A stretch of DNA of 64,000 bases from Cupriavidus taiwanensis (GCF_900249755.1 NZ_LT976854.1:1-64000), one strand, 5' to 3'. Shown: positions 53,369 through 62,704, counted from the first letter of the stretch. Numbers and translations: made by a program. Notes: generated by a model from the sequence alone, not told the origin.

Positions 53369-53797
53369 ATGATGAACACGGTCATGCTGCGCCACGCAGC
53401 ATTATTGTCGGCCGCCGGCAGCCTGCTGCTTGCCGGTTGTGCGGCGCCCAAGCCCATGTACCAGTGGGAAGGCTATCAAACACAGGTCTACGAGTATTTC
53501 AAGGGCGAATCCAGGGAAGCGCAGATCACCGCGCTGGAAAGCGGCCTGCAGAAGATCCAGGCCCAGAGCGGTTCGGTGCCGCCGGGCTATCACGCCCAGC
53601 TTGGCATGCTGTACCTGAACATCGGCAAGGGCGAGCAGATGATCAAGGAATTCCAGACCGAAAAGACGCTGTTTCCGGAATCGGCGCCTTATATGGATTT
53701 CCTGCTCAGGAACGTGAAGAGCGACACCCGCACCGAGATCAAGACCGGCGCCACCGCCGCGGGCAAGGACGCCGCCACCGCAGGGAGCCCCCAATGA
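53369..53797 (+). CDS. DUF4810 lipoprotein
   Basis: A 142-residue lipoprotein with lipobox LAGC (Cys24) and the DUF4810 pattern YQWEGYQTQVYEYFKGESRE (about 31-50). A helical TPR-like part follows (PPGYHAQLGMLYLNIGKGEQ). It is the middle gene between CsgG-like and DUF799 proteins, the same order as Neisseria NMB1162-NMB1164. Function unknown. Confidence 0.88.
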   Translation: MMNTVMLRHAALLSAAGSLLLAGCAAPKPMYQWEGYQTQVYEYFKGESREAQITALESGLQKIQAQSGSVPPGYHAQLGMLYLNIGKGEQMIKEFQTEKTLFPESAPYMDFLLRNVKSDTRTEIKTGATAAGKDAATAGSPQ

Positions 53798-54450
53798 TGC
53801 GCCGACTCCTGACTTATCTCGCCGGCGCGGTCATCGCCATGCTGTTCGCGGGCTGTGCCGTGCCGACCAAGCAGATCGATTATTCCGCCTTCAAGTCCAG
53901 CCGGCCGCGCTCGATCGTGGTGTTGCCGCCGCAGAACACGTCGCCGGACATCAAGGCTACCTATGCCATGCTGTCGCAAGCCACCTTCCCGCTGGCGGAA
54001 TCGGGCTACTACGTATTCCCGGTGGCCGTGGTCGACGAAACCTTCCGGCAGAACGGCCTGACCGTGCCGGACGAGATCCATGCCGTGCCGGTGGCCAAGC
54101 TGCGCGAGATCTTCGGCGCGGACGCCGCGCTGTACGTCACCGTGACCGAGTATGGCTCCCGGTACCAGATCCTCAGCAGCGTGACGCGGGTCGCGGCCAA
54201 CGCCAAGCTGGTCGACCTGAAGAACGGCGACGTCCTGTGGTCCGGCACCGCGGTGGCTGCCACCGACAGCTCCAGCAGCGGCGGCGGCCTGATCGGCATG
54301 CTGATCAGCGCGGCGATCACGCAGGCGATGAACCATACGATGGACGCCAGCTACACCGTCGCCGGCAGCACCAGCTATCGGCTGCTGGCCGCGGGCCAGC
54401 CCGGCGGCCTGCTGTATGGGCCGCGTTCGCCCAAGTACCAGTCCGACTAA
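53794..54450 (+). CDS. DUF799 (GNA1162-like) lipoprotein
   Basis: A 218-residue lipoprotein with lipobox FAGC (Cys21) and the DUF799 domain (SIVVLPPQNTSPDIKATYAM, about 41-60; LREIFGADAALYVTVTEYG, about 103-121). Related meningococcal GNA1162 is a surface-associated antigen. Its ATG overlaps the DUF4810 stop (ATGA) after AGGGAG. The stop overlaps the stop of the convergent synthase gene by 4 bp. Confidence 0.9.
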   Translation: MMRRLLTYLAGAVIAMLFAGCAVPTKQIDYSAFKSSRPRSIVVLPPQNTSPDIKATYAMLSQATFPLAESGYYVFPVAVVDETFRQNGLTVPDEIHAVPVAKLREIFGADAALYVTVTEYGSRYQILSSVTRVAANAKLVDLKNGDVLWSGTAVAATDSSSSGGGLIGMLISAAITQAMNHTMDASYTVAGSTSYRLLAAGQPGGLLYGPRSPKYQSD

Positions 54451-55532
54451 GGCAGTCCGGCCGAGGCGGCACTGGCCGTGTCGCCCCGGCCGATGATGGC
54501 GCCGATCGCGCGCTGCTGGCGCGCGAACCACCAGCGCAACAGCCGGTTCGACAGCACCGCCGGCAGCGAGCCCGCCAGGATCCGGTAGACCTGGCCGCGC
54601 GGCAGCCTGGACGCCCGCGCGGGGTCGAGCCAGTCGTCATTGCGCACCAGGCACCGCAGCGTCTCCATGCCGATCAGCACCGGCCACAGGCACGCGAGCC
54701 GCAGCCTGACGTAGCGCGCCGGCATGGCAAGCGTGTATGCCATGGCCGCCTCAAAGTGTTCCAGCGTGTTGCGCACCAGTTCGAACATCAGCGCCCGCGT
54801 GCGCGCGGAGGCGTCCGGGCGCAGCAGGTCCTGCGGGTGCAGACCTTCCCTCTCCAGCATCGTCTGCGGCAGGTAGCAACGGCCGATGCGCAAGTCCTTG
54901 CCGCAATCGCGCAGCACATTGGTCATCTGCAGCGCTTTGCCGAAGCGCACGCCGTCGTGCAGCATGGTCGCAGTGTCGCCGATCGCGCCTGGCATATGGG
55001 CGGCGGCCATGCGGGTCCAGAACTCGCCCACGCAGCCGGCGACCAGGTAGGTGTAATGGTCCAGCGCCTGCGGATCGCGCAGTGCGGCGATGCGCCCGGC
55101 ATGCTCGTCGGGGAAGGTGCGCAGGTCGAACTCCATGCCTTCGGTCAGCGTCGAGACGATCTGCCGTACGGCTTGCTGGTCGTTTGGATCCAGTTGCGAC
55201 AGCAGCGCCAGCGCAGGGCCCAGTGATTCCAGCAGCAGGCGCTCATCCGACTGTTCCTGCCGCGCCGCCGCCTCCATGGCAATGCTGTCGGCCAGGGCTG
55301 GATCCGCCGACGCACCATTGACCTGGTCGCGCAACGCCAGCAGCAATGCCAGCCGCCTGGGCGGCGGAATCAGCGAGGTATCGGCAATCGTATCGGCGGC
55401 ACGCGCCAGCAAGTAAGCCAGCCCGACCGGATCGCGCATGCCGGCGGGCAGCACGCGCAGCGTAAGGTAGAACGAACGCGAGACGCCCTTGAGCAGCGGA
55501 CCGAGAAGGTAAGCCCGGCTGGTGTCGCGCAT
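54447..55532 (-). CDS. squalene/phytoene synthase family protein
   Basis: A 361-residue head-to-head prenyl synthase. Both Asp-rich motifs are present: Asp47-Asp51 (DTIAD) and Asp210-Asp214 (DCGKD in TNVLRDCGKD), which bind the diphosphates through magnesium. The chain resembles squalene synthase in length and in ARAADTIADTS. A hydrophobic stretch is seen near 245-265. AGGA lies 8 nt before the ATG at 55532. No hopene cyclase or hpn gene lies nearby, so the product (squalene or other) is uncertain. Confidence 0.88.
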   Translation of the reverse strand: MRDTSRAYLLGPLLKGVSRSFYLTLRVLPAGMRDPVGLAYLLARAADTIADTSLIPPPRRLALLLALRDQVNGASADPALADSIAMEAAARQEQSDERLLLESLGPALALLSQLDPNDQQAVRQIVSTLTEGMEFDLRTFPDEHAGRIAALRDPQALDHYTYLVAGCVGEFWTRMAAAHMPGAIGDTATMLHDGVRFGKALQMTNVLRDCGKDLRIGRCYLPQTMLEREGLHPQDLLRPDASARTRALMFELVRNTLEHFEAAMAYTLAMPARYVRLRLACLWPVLIGMETLRCLVRNDDWLDPARASRLPRGQVYRILAGSLPAVLSNRLLRWWFARQQRAIGAIIGRGDTASAASAGLP

Positions 55533-55728
55533 GGCTGGTGTCCTGTTCCTGGAAGCGGTTTGCAGAATGAGGGGGCCCAGGCTGGCGGTGGTGCTGGGCT
55601 GGGGCATTGTACATTTGATGCGCTGGTCCCCTTCGATGCCTTCAGCTTGACCGGCCAGCATGAAGCGATAAGAATTTGTGATCGCCCCCCTTCCGCTGCG
55701 CCCACACTGTGCTTTGTCGCTCCCACCC

Positions 55729-56655
55729 ATGATCCCTCCCGTCAGCACCCTCCACGGCCGCCTAAAAATGCAGCACCTGCGCCTGCTGCTGGCCGTGGAA
55801 GAGCGCGGCTCGCTGCGCCAGGCGGCCGAGGCGCTGACGCTGACGCAGCCCGCGGTCAGCAAGATGCTGCAGGACATGGAAGACCTGCTCGGCGTGCCGT
55901 TGTTCGAGCGCCATGCGCGCGGGCTGCGGCCGACGCGCTTTGGCCTGGCGGCGACGCGCTACGCGCGGCTGGTGTTTGCCGATATGGATGGCCTGCGCGA
56001 CGAGCTGGTGGCATTGGAATCCGGCAAGATCGGGCGCGTGCGCGTCGGCGCGGTGATGGCGCCGACGCCGGGGCTGCTGGCCGATGTGATCCGGCAACTG
56101 AACCGCGATCACCCGCGGCTGGAGGTGGCGGTGCATGTGGAGACCAGCGATGTGCTGATGCCGCAGCTGGAGCGCGACCAGCTGGATCTTGTGCTGGGCC
56201 GGGTGCCGGATGGCTGGGACAGCAGCGGGCTGGAGTTCGAGCAGCTGGGTGACGAGGGGCTGGCCATCGTGGTCGGGCCGCAGCATCCGCTGGCGCGGCG
56301 CCGCAAGCTGTCGTTCGCGGAGCTGACACGCTACCCGTGGATCATGCAGCCGCGCCCCAGCCCGATGCGCGCGCTGATCGACCGTTCGTTCGAGGATGCC
56401 GGCGTGCCGGCGCCGCCGTCGACCATCGAGACCGCGGCGGTGCTGATGACCACTTCGCTGCTGGCGGACAGCGAGCTGATCGCGGTGTTGCCGGAGTCGG
56501 TCGCGGCCTACTATGGCCGGCTTGGCGCGCTCACGGTGTTGCCCTTGCCGCTGCCGCGCAAGCTGGGCCCGTATGGCATCGTCACGCGGCGGGGCCGCCC
56601 GCCGACCGCATCGATGAGCCTGCTGATCGATGCGCTGCGGGCGCTGTCGCGCTAG
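55729..56655 (+). CDS. LysR-family transcriptional regulator
   Basis: A 308-residue LysR regulator. The HTH is at about 15-50 (GSLRQAAEALTLTQPAVSKM) and the effector domain follows from about 85. It is GbpR/CbbR-like in its LFERHARGLRPTRFG segment. It ends 3 bp from the stop of the convergent aldehyde dehydrogenase and is related in sequence to the LysR at 59548-60504, so both probably belong to the sugar-acid region. Confidence 0.92.
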   Translation: MIPPVSTLHGRLKMQHLRLLLAVEERGSLRQAAEALTLTQPAVSKMLQDMEDLLGVPLFERHARGLRPTRFGLAATRYARLVFADMDGLRDELVALESGKIGRVRVGAVMAPTPGLLADVIRQLNRDHPRLEVAVHVETSDVLMPQLERDQLDLVLGRVPDGWDSSGLEFEQLGDEGLAIVVGPQHPLARRRKLSFAELTRYPWIMQPRPSPMRALIDRSFEDAGVPAPPSTIETAAVLMTTSLLADSELIAVLPESVAAYYGRLGALTVLPLPLPRKLGPYGIVTRRGRPPTASMSLLIDALRALSR

Positions 56656-56658
56656 CGC

Positions 56659-58242
56659 TTATCCGGCGGTGCCGGGCAGCTTGCCGTCGACGCGCCAAGT
56701 ATGGCGCTGCGGGCTGTCCGGGCGCAGCGACGCGGGCAGCAGCCCGGCCGGCATGTCCTGGTAGCTGACCGGGCGCAGGAAGCGCGCGATCGCCAGGCTG
56801 CCGACCGAGGTGCTGCGGCCGTCGGAGGTGGCGGGCCACGGCCCGCCATGCACCATCGCATGGCCGACCTCCACGCCGGTGCCGAAGCCGTTGACCAGGA
56901 TGCGTCCCGCCAGCCGTTCCAGCGCGGGCAGGAACGGGCGCGCGGCGTCGTGGTCGGCGTCGTCCAGATGCAGCGCGGCGGTCAGCTGGCCTTCCAGTGC
57001 GTCGATGACGGCGCGCATCTCGGCCAGGTCGCGGCAGCGCACCACCAGCGCGGCGGCGCCGAAGACTTCGTGGCGCAGCGCAGGGTTGGCGAGGAATGCC
57101 GCGGCGTCGGTGGCGAACAACGCGGCTTGTCCCTGCGTGGCCGATCCGGCCGGGCCGCGCGCGACGGTCTGTACGCGCGGATGGCTGGCGAGCGTGTCGA
57201 CGCCGGCGCAATAGGCGCGATGGATGCCGGGGGTCAGCATCGTCGCCGCGGGCAGCGTGGCCAGCCGTGCCGAAGCGGCCTGCAGGAAACGATTCAGGTC
57301 GTCCCCTTCAACCGCGAGCAACAGGCCAGGATTGGTGCAGAACTGCCCCGCGCCCAGCGTCAGCGAATCGGCGAAGGCGGTGCCGATGGCTTCGGCGCGC
57401 CGGGCCAGCGCATGCGGGAACAGCAGCACCGGGTTGATGCTGCTCATCTCGGCATAGACCGGGATCGGTTCGGCACGCGCCGCCGCGATCGCCATCAGCG
57501 CCATGCCGCCCGCGCGCGAGCCGGTGAAGCCCACCGCCTTGATGCGTGCATCGCGCACCAGGCCCTGGCCGATTTCCAGGCCGGCGTCGAACAGCAGCGA
57601 GAACGTGCCTGCGGGCAGGTCCATGGCGGCCACGGCCTGCTGGATCGCGCGGCCGACCAGCTCGGAGGTGCCGGGGTGCGCGGGATGCGCCTTGACGATG
57701 ACGGGGCAGCCCGCGGCGAGCGCCGATGCGGTATCGCCGCCGGCGACCGAAAAGGCCAGCGGGAAATTGCTGGCGCCGAATACCGCCACCGGGCCCAGCG
57801 GGATATGGCGCAGGCGCAGGTCGGGGCGCGGCAGGGGCTGGCGCTCTGGCTGTGCGGGATCGACGCGCAGCTCGAGGAAATCGCCCTGGCGCAGCAGGCT
57901 GGCGAACAGCCGCAGCTGGCCGACGGTACGGCCGCGCTCGCCTTCGATGCGGGCGCGCGGCAGGCCGGATTCGGCGACGCAGCGGTCGACCAGCGTATCG
58001 CCCAGCGCCAGGATGTTGGCGGCGATGGCTTCGAGGAAATCGGCACGGCGCTCGGGCGCGGTTTCGCGATAGGGGTCGAAGGCTTGCCAGGCGAGGGCGC
58101 AGGCCTGGTCGAGCTGGTGCGGCGTGGCGCCGCCGAAGGCGGGTTCCATGGGGGTGCCGGTGGCGGCGTTGATGGCGTGGAGGGCGCCGTGGGTGCCGCG
58201 TGGGGATTGGCGGCCGATCAGGAGGTTGCCGGTGAGGGTCAT
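56659..58242 (-). CDS. aldehyde dehydrogenase, 2-oxoglutarate semialdehyde dehydrogenase type
   Basis: A 527-residue NAD(P)-dependent aldehyde dehydrogenase. Cys302 ([10 protein letters not shown]) and Glu265 (YAEMSSINP) are catalytic, and Asn159 (FGASNFPL) is the oxyanion residue. The group defined by [10 protein letters not shown] and [10 protein letters not shown] oxidises 2,5-dioxopentanoate to 2-oxoglutarate in non-phosphorylating sugar-acid pathways. Its start at 58242 is after the repeat pair, 260 bp downstream of the DapA-family gene on the same strand. The neighbouring enzyme would make exactly this substrate. Confidence 0.9.
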   Translation of the reverse strand: MTLTGNLLIGRQSPRGTHGALHAINAATGTPMEPAFGGATPHQLDQACALAWQAFDPYRETAPERRADFLEAIAANILALGDTLVDRCVAESGLPRARIEGERGRTVGQLRLFASLLRQGDFLELRVDPAQPERQPLPRPDLRLRHIPLGPVAVFGASNFPLAFSVAGGDTASALAAGCPVIVKAHPAHPGTSELVGRAIQQAVAAMDLPAGTFSLLFDAGLEIGQGLVRDARIKAVGFTGSRAGGMALMAIAAARAEPIPVYAEMSSINPVLLFPHALARRAEAIGTAFADSLTLGAGQFCTNPGLLLAVEGDDLNRFLQAASARLATLPAATMLTPGIHRAYCAGVDTLASHPRVQTVARGPAGSATQGQAALFATDAAAFLANPALRHEVFGAAALVVRCRDLAEMRAVIDALEGQLTAALHLDDADHDAARPFLPALERLAGRILVNGFGTGVEVGHAMVHGGPWPATSDGRSTSVGSLAIARFLRPVSYQDMPAGLLPASLRPDSPQRHTWRVDGKLPGTAG

Positions 58243-58340
58243 GGTTGGCTGTGTGAGAGATTTTCTGGGGTTGGCCTCTGCAACTGGCGGAGGCATCGAA
58301 AGGGATAGCGCTTCGTGGACGCGCCGGCCCTCACCCCCGG

Positions 58341-58366
58341 CCCCTCTCCCGCAGGCGGGAGAGGGG
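58341..58366. repeat. dispersed GC-rich palindrome, copy 3
   Basis: CCCCTCTCCCGC with its inverted partner around AG. Same family as copies 1 and 2. It lies between two genes of the sugar-acid cluster. Confidence 0.85.
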
Positions 58367-58422
58367 AGCAACCCGGCGGCATGGCGAAGTGCCACGGGCT
58401 TTGCAAATCCCGCTTGGGTACG

Positions 58423-58446
58423 CCCTCTCCCGCTTGCGGGAGAGGG
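58423..58446. repeat. dispersed GC-rich palindrome, copy 4
   Basis: CCCTCTCCCGC-TT-GCGGGAGAGGG, followed by TTGGGGTGAGGG, the inverse of the flank of copy 2. With copy 3 it forms a second pair, 56 bp apart. Confidence 0.85.
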
Positions 58447-58502
58447 TTGGGGTGAGGGCCTGCGCTTCTCGATGCGAGCGCCGGCCCGTCATTGCCGAAC
58501 GC

Positions 58503-59435
58503 TCACCGCCCCCACCGCAACACCATCGGATCCAGCCGCCGCGCGATCCGCATCAGCCCTGCGCGTGTGGCCGGGTGCATCGGCTGCAGCGGATGACGCA
58601 CCGCGTCCGACGCGATCACGCCGCCTTCCTGCATCAGCACCTTGCTGGTGGCCAGCCAGCCCTGGCGGTTTTCGTAGTTGATCAGCGGCAGCCATTGCTG
58701 GTAGCGCTGCGCGGCCAGTTCGGCGTCGCCGGCCTGCCAGGCATCGAGGATCTGGCGGATGCCGTCGGGAAAGCCTGCGCCGGTCATCGCACCGGTGGCG
58801 CCCGCTTCCAGGTCGGCCATCAGCGTGATCGCCTCTTCGCCGTCCCACGGGCCGACGATGGCGTCGCCGCCCAGTTCGATCAGCTCGCGCAGCTTGGCCG
58901 CGGCCTGCGGCACCTCGATCTTGAAGTACGACACATTGCCGATCTCGCGCGCCATGCGCGCCAGGAACGGTGCGCTCAGCGTGGTGCCGCTGACCGGTGC
59001 GTCCTGGATCATGATGGGGATGTCGATCGCGTCCGAGACCGTGGCGAAGAACTCATAGATGCTGCGCTCCGGCACGCGGATGGTGGCCCCGTGGTAGGGC
59101 GGCATCACCATCACCATGGCCGCGCCCGCGTCCTGCGCCGCGCGGCTGCGCTCGGCGCACAGGCGCGAGCTGAAGTGCGTGGTGGTGACGATCACCGGCA
59201 CGCGGCCGTCCACGTGTTCCAGCACGGTCTGCATCAGCACGTTGCGCTCGTCGTCGCTCAGTACGAACTGCTCGGAGAAATTGGCCAGGATGCACAGGCC
59301 GTGCGAGCCGGCATCGATCATGAAGTCGATGCAGCGGCGCTGGCCGTCCAGGTCGAGCCCGCCTTGCGCGTCGAAGATGGTGGGCGCCACCGGGAATACG
59401 CCGCGGTAGACGGTGGAAGTGGGGCTGCGGGTCAT
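58503..59435 (-). CDS. DapA/KdgD-family dehydratase or aldolase
   Basis: A 310-residue TIM-barrel class I lyase. The Schiff-base Lys172 is in SYFKIEVPQ, and the proton-shuttle Tyr114 is in MMPPYHG-type VMPPYHG. Genuine lysine-pathway DapA would show the GTTGE loop; here it is ANFSEQ (about 51-56), so a sugar-acid role is more likely, for example turning a 2-keto-3-deoxy acid into 2-oxoglutarate semialdehyde. The ATG at 59435 has GGAG upstream. It is divergent from a LysR gene across a clear dyad. Confidence 0.88.
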   Translation of the reverse strand: MTRSPTSTVYRGVFPVAPTIFDAQGGLDLDGQRRCIDFMIDAGSHGLCILANFSEQFVLSDDERNVLMQTVLEHVDGRVPVIVTTTHFSSRLCAERSRAAQDAGAAMVMVMPPYHGATIRVPERSIYEFFATVSDAIDIPIMIQDAPVSGTTLSAPFLARMAREIGNVSYFKIEVPQAAAKLRELIELGGDAIVGPWDGEEAITLMADLEAGATGAMTGAGFPDGIRQILDAWQAGDAELAAQRYQQWLPLINYENRQGWLATSKVLMQEGGVIASDAVRHPLQPMHPATRAGLMRIARRLDPMVLRWGR

Positions 59436-59469
59436 GGTCTCGCTCCGGCTGTCGGTCAAAGGGTCGGGC

Positions 59470-59502
59470 CAATATACGAGCCGCCTGGCGGGCTGTATAT
59501 TG
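59470..59502. promoter_or_regulatory. dyad in the divergent LysR promoter
   Basis: CAATATAC (59470-59477) and GTATATTG (59495-59502) are exact inverted copies separated by 17 bp, AT-rich in a GC-rich setting. They lie between the DapA-family gene and the divergent LysR gene, the usual place of a LysR site. Confidence 0.7.
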
Positions 59503-59547
59503 AAACCTTTCCATCTGGTGATCGCTTTTGCGACTCACCGCCCGGTC

Positions 59548-60504
59548 ATGAAATCCACCCTCGACACCCTGATGGGCCGCCTGCGCATCAAGCAGCTGCA
59601 ACTGCTGATCGCGCTCGACGAACACGCTTCGCTGCACCAGGCGGCCGCGGCCATGGCGATGACGCAGTCCGCGGCCAGCAAGTCGCTGCAGGAACTGGAA
59701 AGCATGCTGGAAGCCCCGTTGTTCGAGCGCTCCCGGCGTGGCATGCGGCCCAATGCCTTCGGCCACTGCGTGATCCGGCACGCGCGCCAGCTGGTGGCGG
59801 ACCTGGGCGCGATGTGCGACGAGGTCGCCGGCATCCGCGCCGGCAGCGGCGGGCGGGTCGCGGTCGGCACCATCATGGGCGCGGTGCCCGACGTGCTGGT
59901 GCCGGCGCTGGCCCAGTTGCGCCAGGCGCACCCGGAGCTGGCGCTGGAGGTCATCGAAGACACCAGCCGCCGCCTGCTCGAACTGCTCGATGACGGCCAC
60001 CTGGACCTGGTGATCGGCCGCTCGCTGGTCAGCGACGAGCCGGCGCGCTACCACTACCACCCGCTCGGCGACGAGCAGGTGGCGGTGGTGGTCGGCCGCG
60101 CGCATCCCGCGCCGCGCACGGCCGCAATGGGGTTTGCCGACCTCGCGGGATATCGCTGGATCACGTATGCCGGCCATATGCCGATGCATGCGCTGCTGCA
60201 GCGCGAACTGGACCTGGCCGGCATGAGCTTGCCGGCCAATGCGGTGTCGACCTCGTCGGCGTTCGTCACGGTGGCGATGCTGCAGGGCGATCCCGGCCTG
60301 GTATCGCTGCTGCCGGCGGGCGTGGCCGCGATGTTCGTGCGGCAAAAGATGCTGCGCATCCTGCCGGTGCGGCTGCAGTCGCGCCAGCAAACCTTCGGCA
60401 TCGTGACGCGGCGCGGGGGCGGCCTGTCCGCCGCGGCGCGGCAGCTGGTGGCTATCCTGAAAGCGGCTCCGCGCGAGTCCGCTGCGGCCGATGCCAAGGT
60501 ATAA
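59548..60504 (+). CDS. LysR-family transcriptional regulator
   Basis: A 318-residue LysR regulator with HTH at about 18-55 (ASLHQAAAAMAMTQSAASKS) and an effector domain from about 95. Its opening (LMGRLRIKQLQLLIALDEHA) and end (QQTFGIVTRRG) match the LysR at 55729-56655 closely, so the two are paralogues around the same enzymes. It is divergent from the DapA-family gene and 110 bp upstream of a Bug gene. Confidence 0.92.
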   Translation: MKSTLDTLMGRLRIKQLQLLIALDEHASLHQAAAAMAMTQSAASKSLQELESMLEAPLFERSRRGMRPNAFGHCVIRHARQLVADLGAMCDEVAGIRAGSGGRVAVGTIMGAVPDVLVPALAQLRQAHPELALEVIEDTSRRLLELLDDGHLDLVIGRSLVSDEPARYHYHPLGDEQVAVVVGRAHPAPRTAAMGFADLAGYRWITYAGHMPMHALLQRELDLAGMSLPANAVSTSSAFVTVAMLQGDPGLVSLLPAGVAAMFVRQKMLRILPVRLQSRQQTFGIVTRRGGGLSAAARQLVAILKAAPRESAAADAKV

Positions 60505-60613
60505 CCCCAGGTGATCGCCAGTTCAAAAAACGTCAGTAGTAGCGAATCGCTGCTGCTCCTATAGTCTGGCCATCCGCGCCGCAGAGCCGGACCGCAAAAC
60601 CACGGAGACAGCA

Positions 60614-61582
60614 ATGAAGACACGGATCGCCGGCGCACTCGCCGGCCTCGCCACGGTGGCGGCATTAACCGGCAATGCCTGGGCGCAGGACACGCGGCCA
60701 GTGCGGCTGATGGTGGGCGCCGCCCCCGGCGGCGGCACCGACGTGATGGCGCGCATCGTCTCCGACAAGCTCGCCGCGCAGCTGAAGCAGCCGGTGGTGG
60801 TGGACAACCGCCCCGGCGCGTCCAACACCATTGCCGCGGACCTGACCGCCAAGGCGCCGGCGGACGGCAATACGCTGCTGATGGGCGTGGTCACCTCGCA
60901 GGCGATCGCGCCGCACCTGCTCAAGCTGCAGTTCGATCCGCTCAAGGACCTGGTGCCGGTGGCACTGGTGTCGACCGTGCCCAATGTGCTGGTGGTCAAC
61001 AACCAGGTGCCGGCGCGCGACGTCAAGGCGCTGGTGGCGCAGATCCAGGCCAGTCCGGACAAGTTTCGCTACAGCTCGTCCGGCGTCGGCAGCACCCAGC
61101 ACCTGGCCGGCGCGTCTTTCGCGCGGCAGATCAAGGGCAAGCTGCTGCATGTGCCGTACAAGAGCAGCAGCAGCGCGCTGGTGGACCTGATGGGCGGGCA
61201 GGTGGACATGAGCTTCGAAACCATGCCGTCGGTCATCAGCCATATCAAGGCCGGCAAGCTGCGCGCGCTGGCGGTCACCGCGGACCAGCGTTCGGCGCTG
61301 CTGCCCGACGTCCCCACGCTGGCCGAAGCCGGCGTTCCCGGCATCCAGATGAGTGCGTGGTACGGTGTCTATGCGCCGGCCGGCACGCCGCCCGCGACGC
61401 TGCAGAAGCTGGGCAGCGCGCTCGCCACGGTGATCAGGGACCCTGACACGGTGCGCCGGCTGGCCGACGTGGGCGCGGTGCCCGGCGCGCTGACCGCGGC
61501 GCAGTTCGATGCGTTCTCGCGCGCCGAGTATGTGCGCTACGGCAAGCTGATCGCAGAACTGGGCGTCAAGCTCGACCAATAA
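60614..61582 (+). CDS. Bug/TctC-family solute-binding protein
   Basis: A 322-residue periplasmic binding protein. The signal peptide ends near residue 22 (GNAWAQ), followed by the Bug core VRLMVGAAPGGGTDVMARIV and VVVDNRPGASNTIAADLT. It leads an operon with the PdxA-family and enolase-family genes (15 and 90 bp gaps), so its ligand is probably the acid they degrade. GGAGACAG precedes the ATG. Confidence 0.94.
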   Translation: MKTRIAGALAGLATVAALTGNAWAQDTRPVRLMVGAAPGGGTDVMARIVSDKLAAQLKQPVVVDNRPGASNTIAADLTAKAPADGNTLLMGVVTSQAIAPHLLKLQFDPLKDLVPVALVSTVPNVLVVNNQVPARDVKALVAQIQASPDKFRYSSSGVGSTQHLAGASFARQIKGKLLHVPYKSSSSALVDLMGGQVDMSFETMPSVISHIKAGKLRALAVTADQRSALLPDVPTLAEAGVPGIQMSAWYGVYAPAGTPPATLQKLGSALATVIRDPDTVRRLADVGAVPGALTAAQFDAFSRAEYVRYGKLIAELGVKLDQ

Positions 61583-61597
61583 TCCTCCGGAAGCCTC

Positions 61598-62614
61598 ATG
61601 AATTCCCGTCCAAGAATCGCCATGGTGCTGGGCGACCCAGCCGGCATCGGCCCTGAACTGATCGCCCGGCTGCTGGCCGATCCCGCGACCGCCGCGCAGG
61701 CCGAGATCCTGCTGATCGCCGACCGCGACGAATGGCGCCACGGCATGCGCATCGCAGGCGTCGAGCTGGCGCTGGCCGAGACCGATGCGCCCGCGTTCGC
61801 CGATGACGGCCAGCCGCGCCTGTACCACTGGCAGCTGCCGGAGCGCCCGGCGTATGCGCGCGGCCAGGCCAGTGCCGAGGGCGGGCGCTACAGCCTGGGC
61901 ACGCTGAAGCTGGCGCTGCAGTTGGCGCAGGGCGGGCAGGCCGACGCGATCCTGTTCGGGCCGCTCAACAAGAGCTCGCTGCACGCCGCCGGCATGGCCC
62001 ATAGCGACGAGCTGCACTGGTTCGCCGAACAACTCGGCTACCACGGCGATTTCTGCGAGTTCAATGTGCTCGACGGACTGTGGACCTCGCGCGTGACCTC
62101 GCACGTCGCGCTCAAGGACGTGCCGGCGCTGGTCACGCCGGAGCGCGTCGGCGGCGCGATCGACCTGATCGACCAGGCGCTGCGCCGCGCCGGCATGGCC
62201 AGCCCGCGCATCGCCGTGTGCGGCCTGAACCCGCACAACGGCGACAACGGCGCCTTCGGCCGCGAAGAGATCGACGTGATCGCCCCGGCCGTGGCCGCGG
62301 CGCGCGAGCGCGGCGTCAATGCGCAGGGCCCGTTCCCGGCCGACACCATCTTCCTGAAGGTGCAGGGCGGGCCGTTGCAGCGGCAGTTCGATGCCATCGT
62401 CACCATGTACCACGACCAGGGCCAGATCGGCATCAAGCTGATGGGCTTCTCGCGCGGCGTGACGGTGCAGGGCGGGCTGCCGGTGCCCATCACCACGCCC
62501 GCGCACGGCACCGCGTTCGACATTACGCAGCAGGGCCGCGCCGATCCGGGCGCCACGCTGCAGGCATTCCAGATCGCCTGCCGCATGGGTGCGCAACGGC
62601 GCGCCACAGCCTAG
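61598..62614 (+). CDS. PdxA-family NAD-dependent dehydrogenase
   Basis: A 338-residue protein of the 4-hydroxythreonine-4-phosphate dehydrogenase family. The metal ligands match those of PdxA: His169 (TSHVALKDV), His213 (NPHNGDNG) and His272 (MYHDQGQI). The substrate loop differs from true PdxA (AHSDELHWF at 134-142 instead of GHTEYL), and the C-terminal GLPVPITTPAHGTAFDI is of the catabolic PdxA2 type. PdxA2 enzymes oxidise phosphorylated tetronates after a DUF1537 kinase; no such kinase is in this window. Confidence 0.9.
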   Translation: MNSRPRIAMVLGDPAGIGPELIARLLADPATAAQAEILLIADRDEWRHGMRIAGVELALAETDAPAFADDGQPRLYHWQLPERPAYARGQASAEGGRYSLGTLKLALQLAQGGQADAILFGPLNKSSLHAAGMAHSDELHWFAEQLGYHGDFCEFNVLDGLWTSRVTSHVALKDVPALVTPERVGGAIDLIDQALRRAGMASPRIAVCGLNPHNGDNGAFGREEIDVIAPAVAAARERGVNAQGPFPADTIFLKVQGGPLQRQFDAIVTMYHDQGQIGIKLMGFSRGVTVQGGLPVPITTPAHGTAFDITQQGRADPGATLQAFQIACRMGAQRRATA

Positions 62615-62704
62615 CCACCACCTTCGCCACACCAAATCCAGCAAGACCGCCCCCGGCGCGGCCGGGGAGCGTTCGCGCCAACGCATCGCCATCAGGAGCT
62701 GAAC

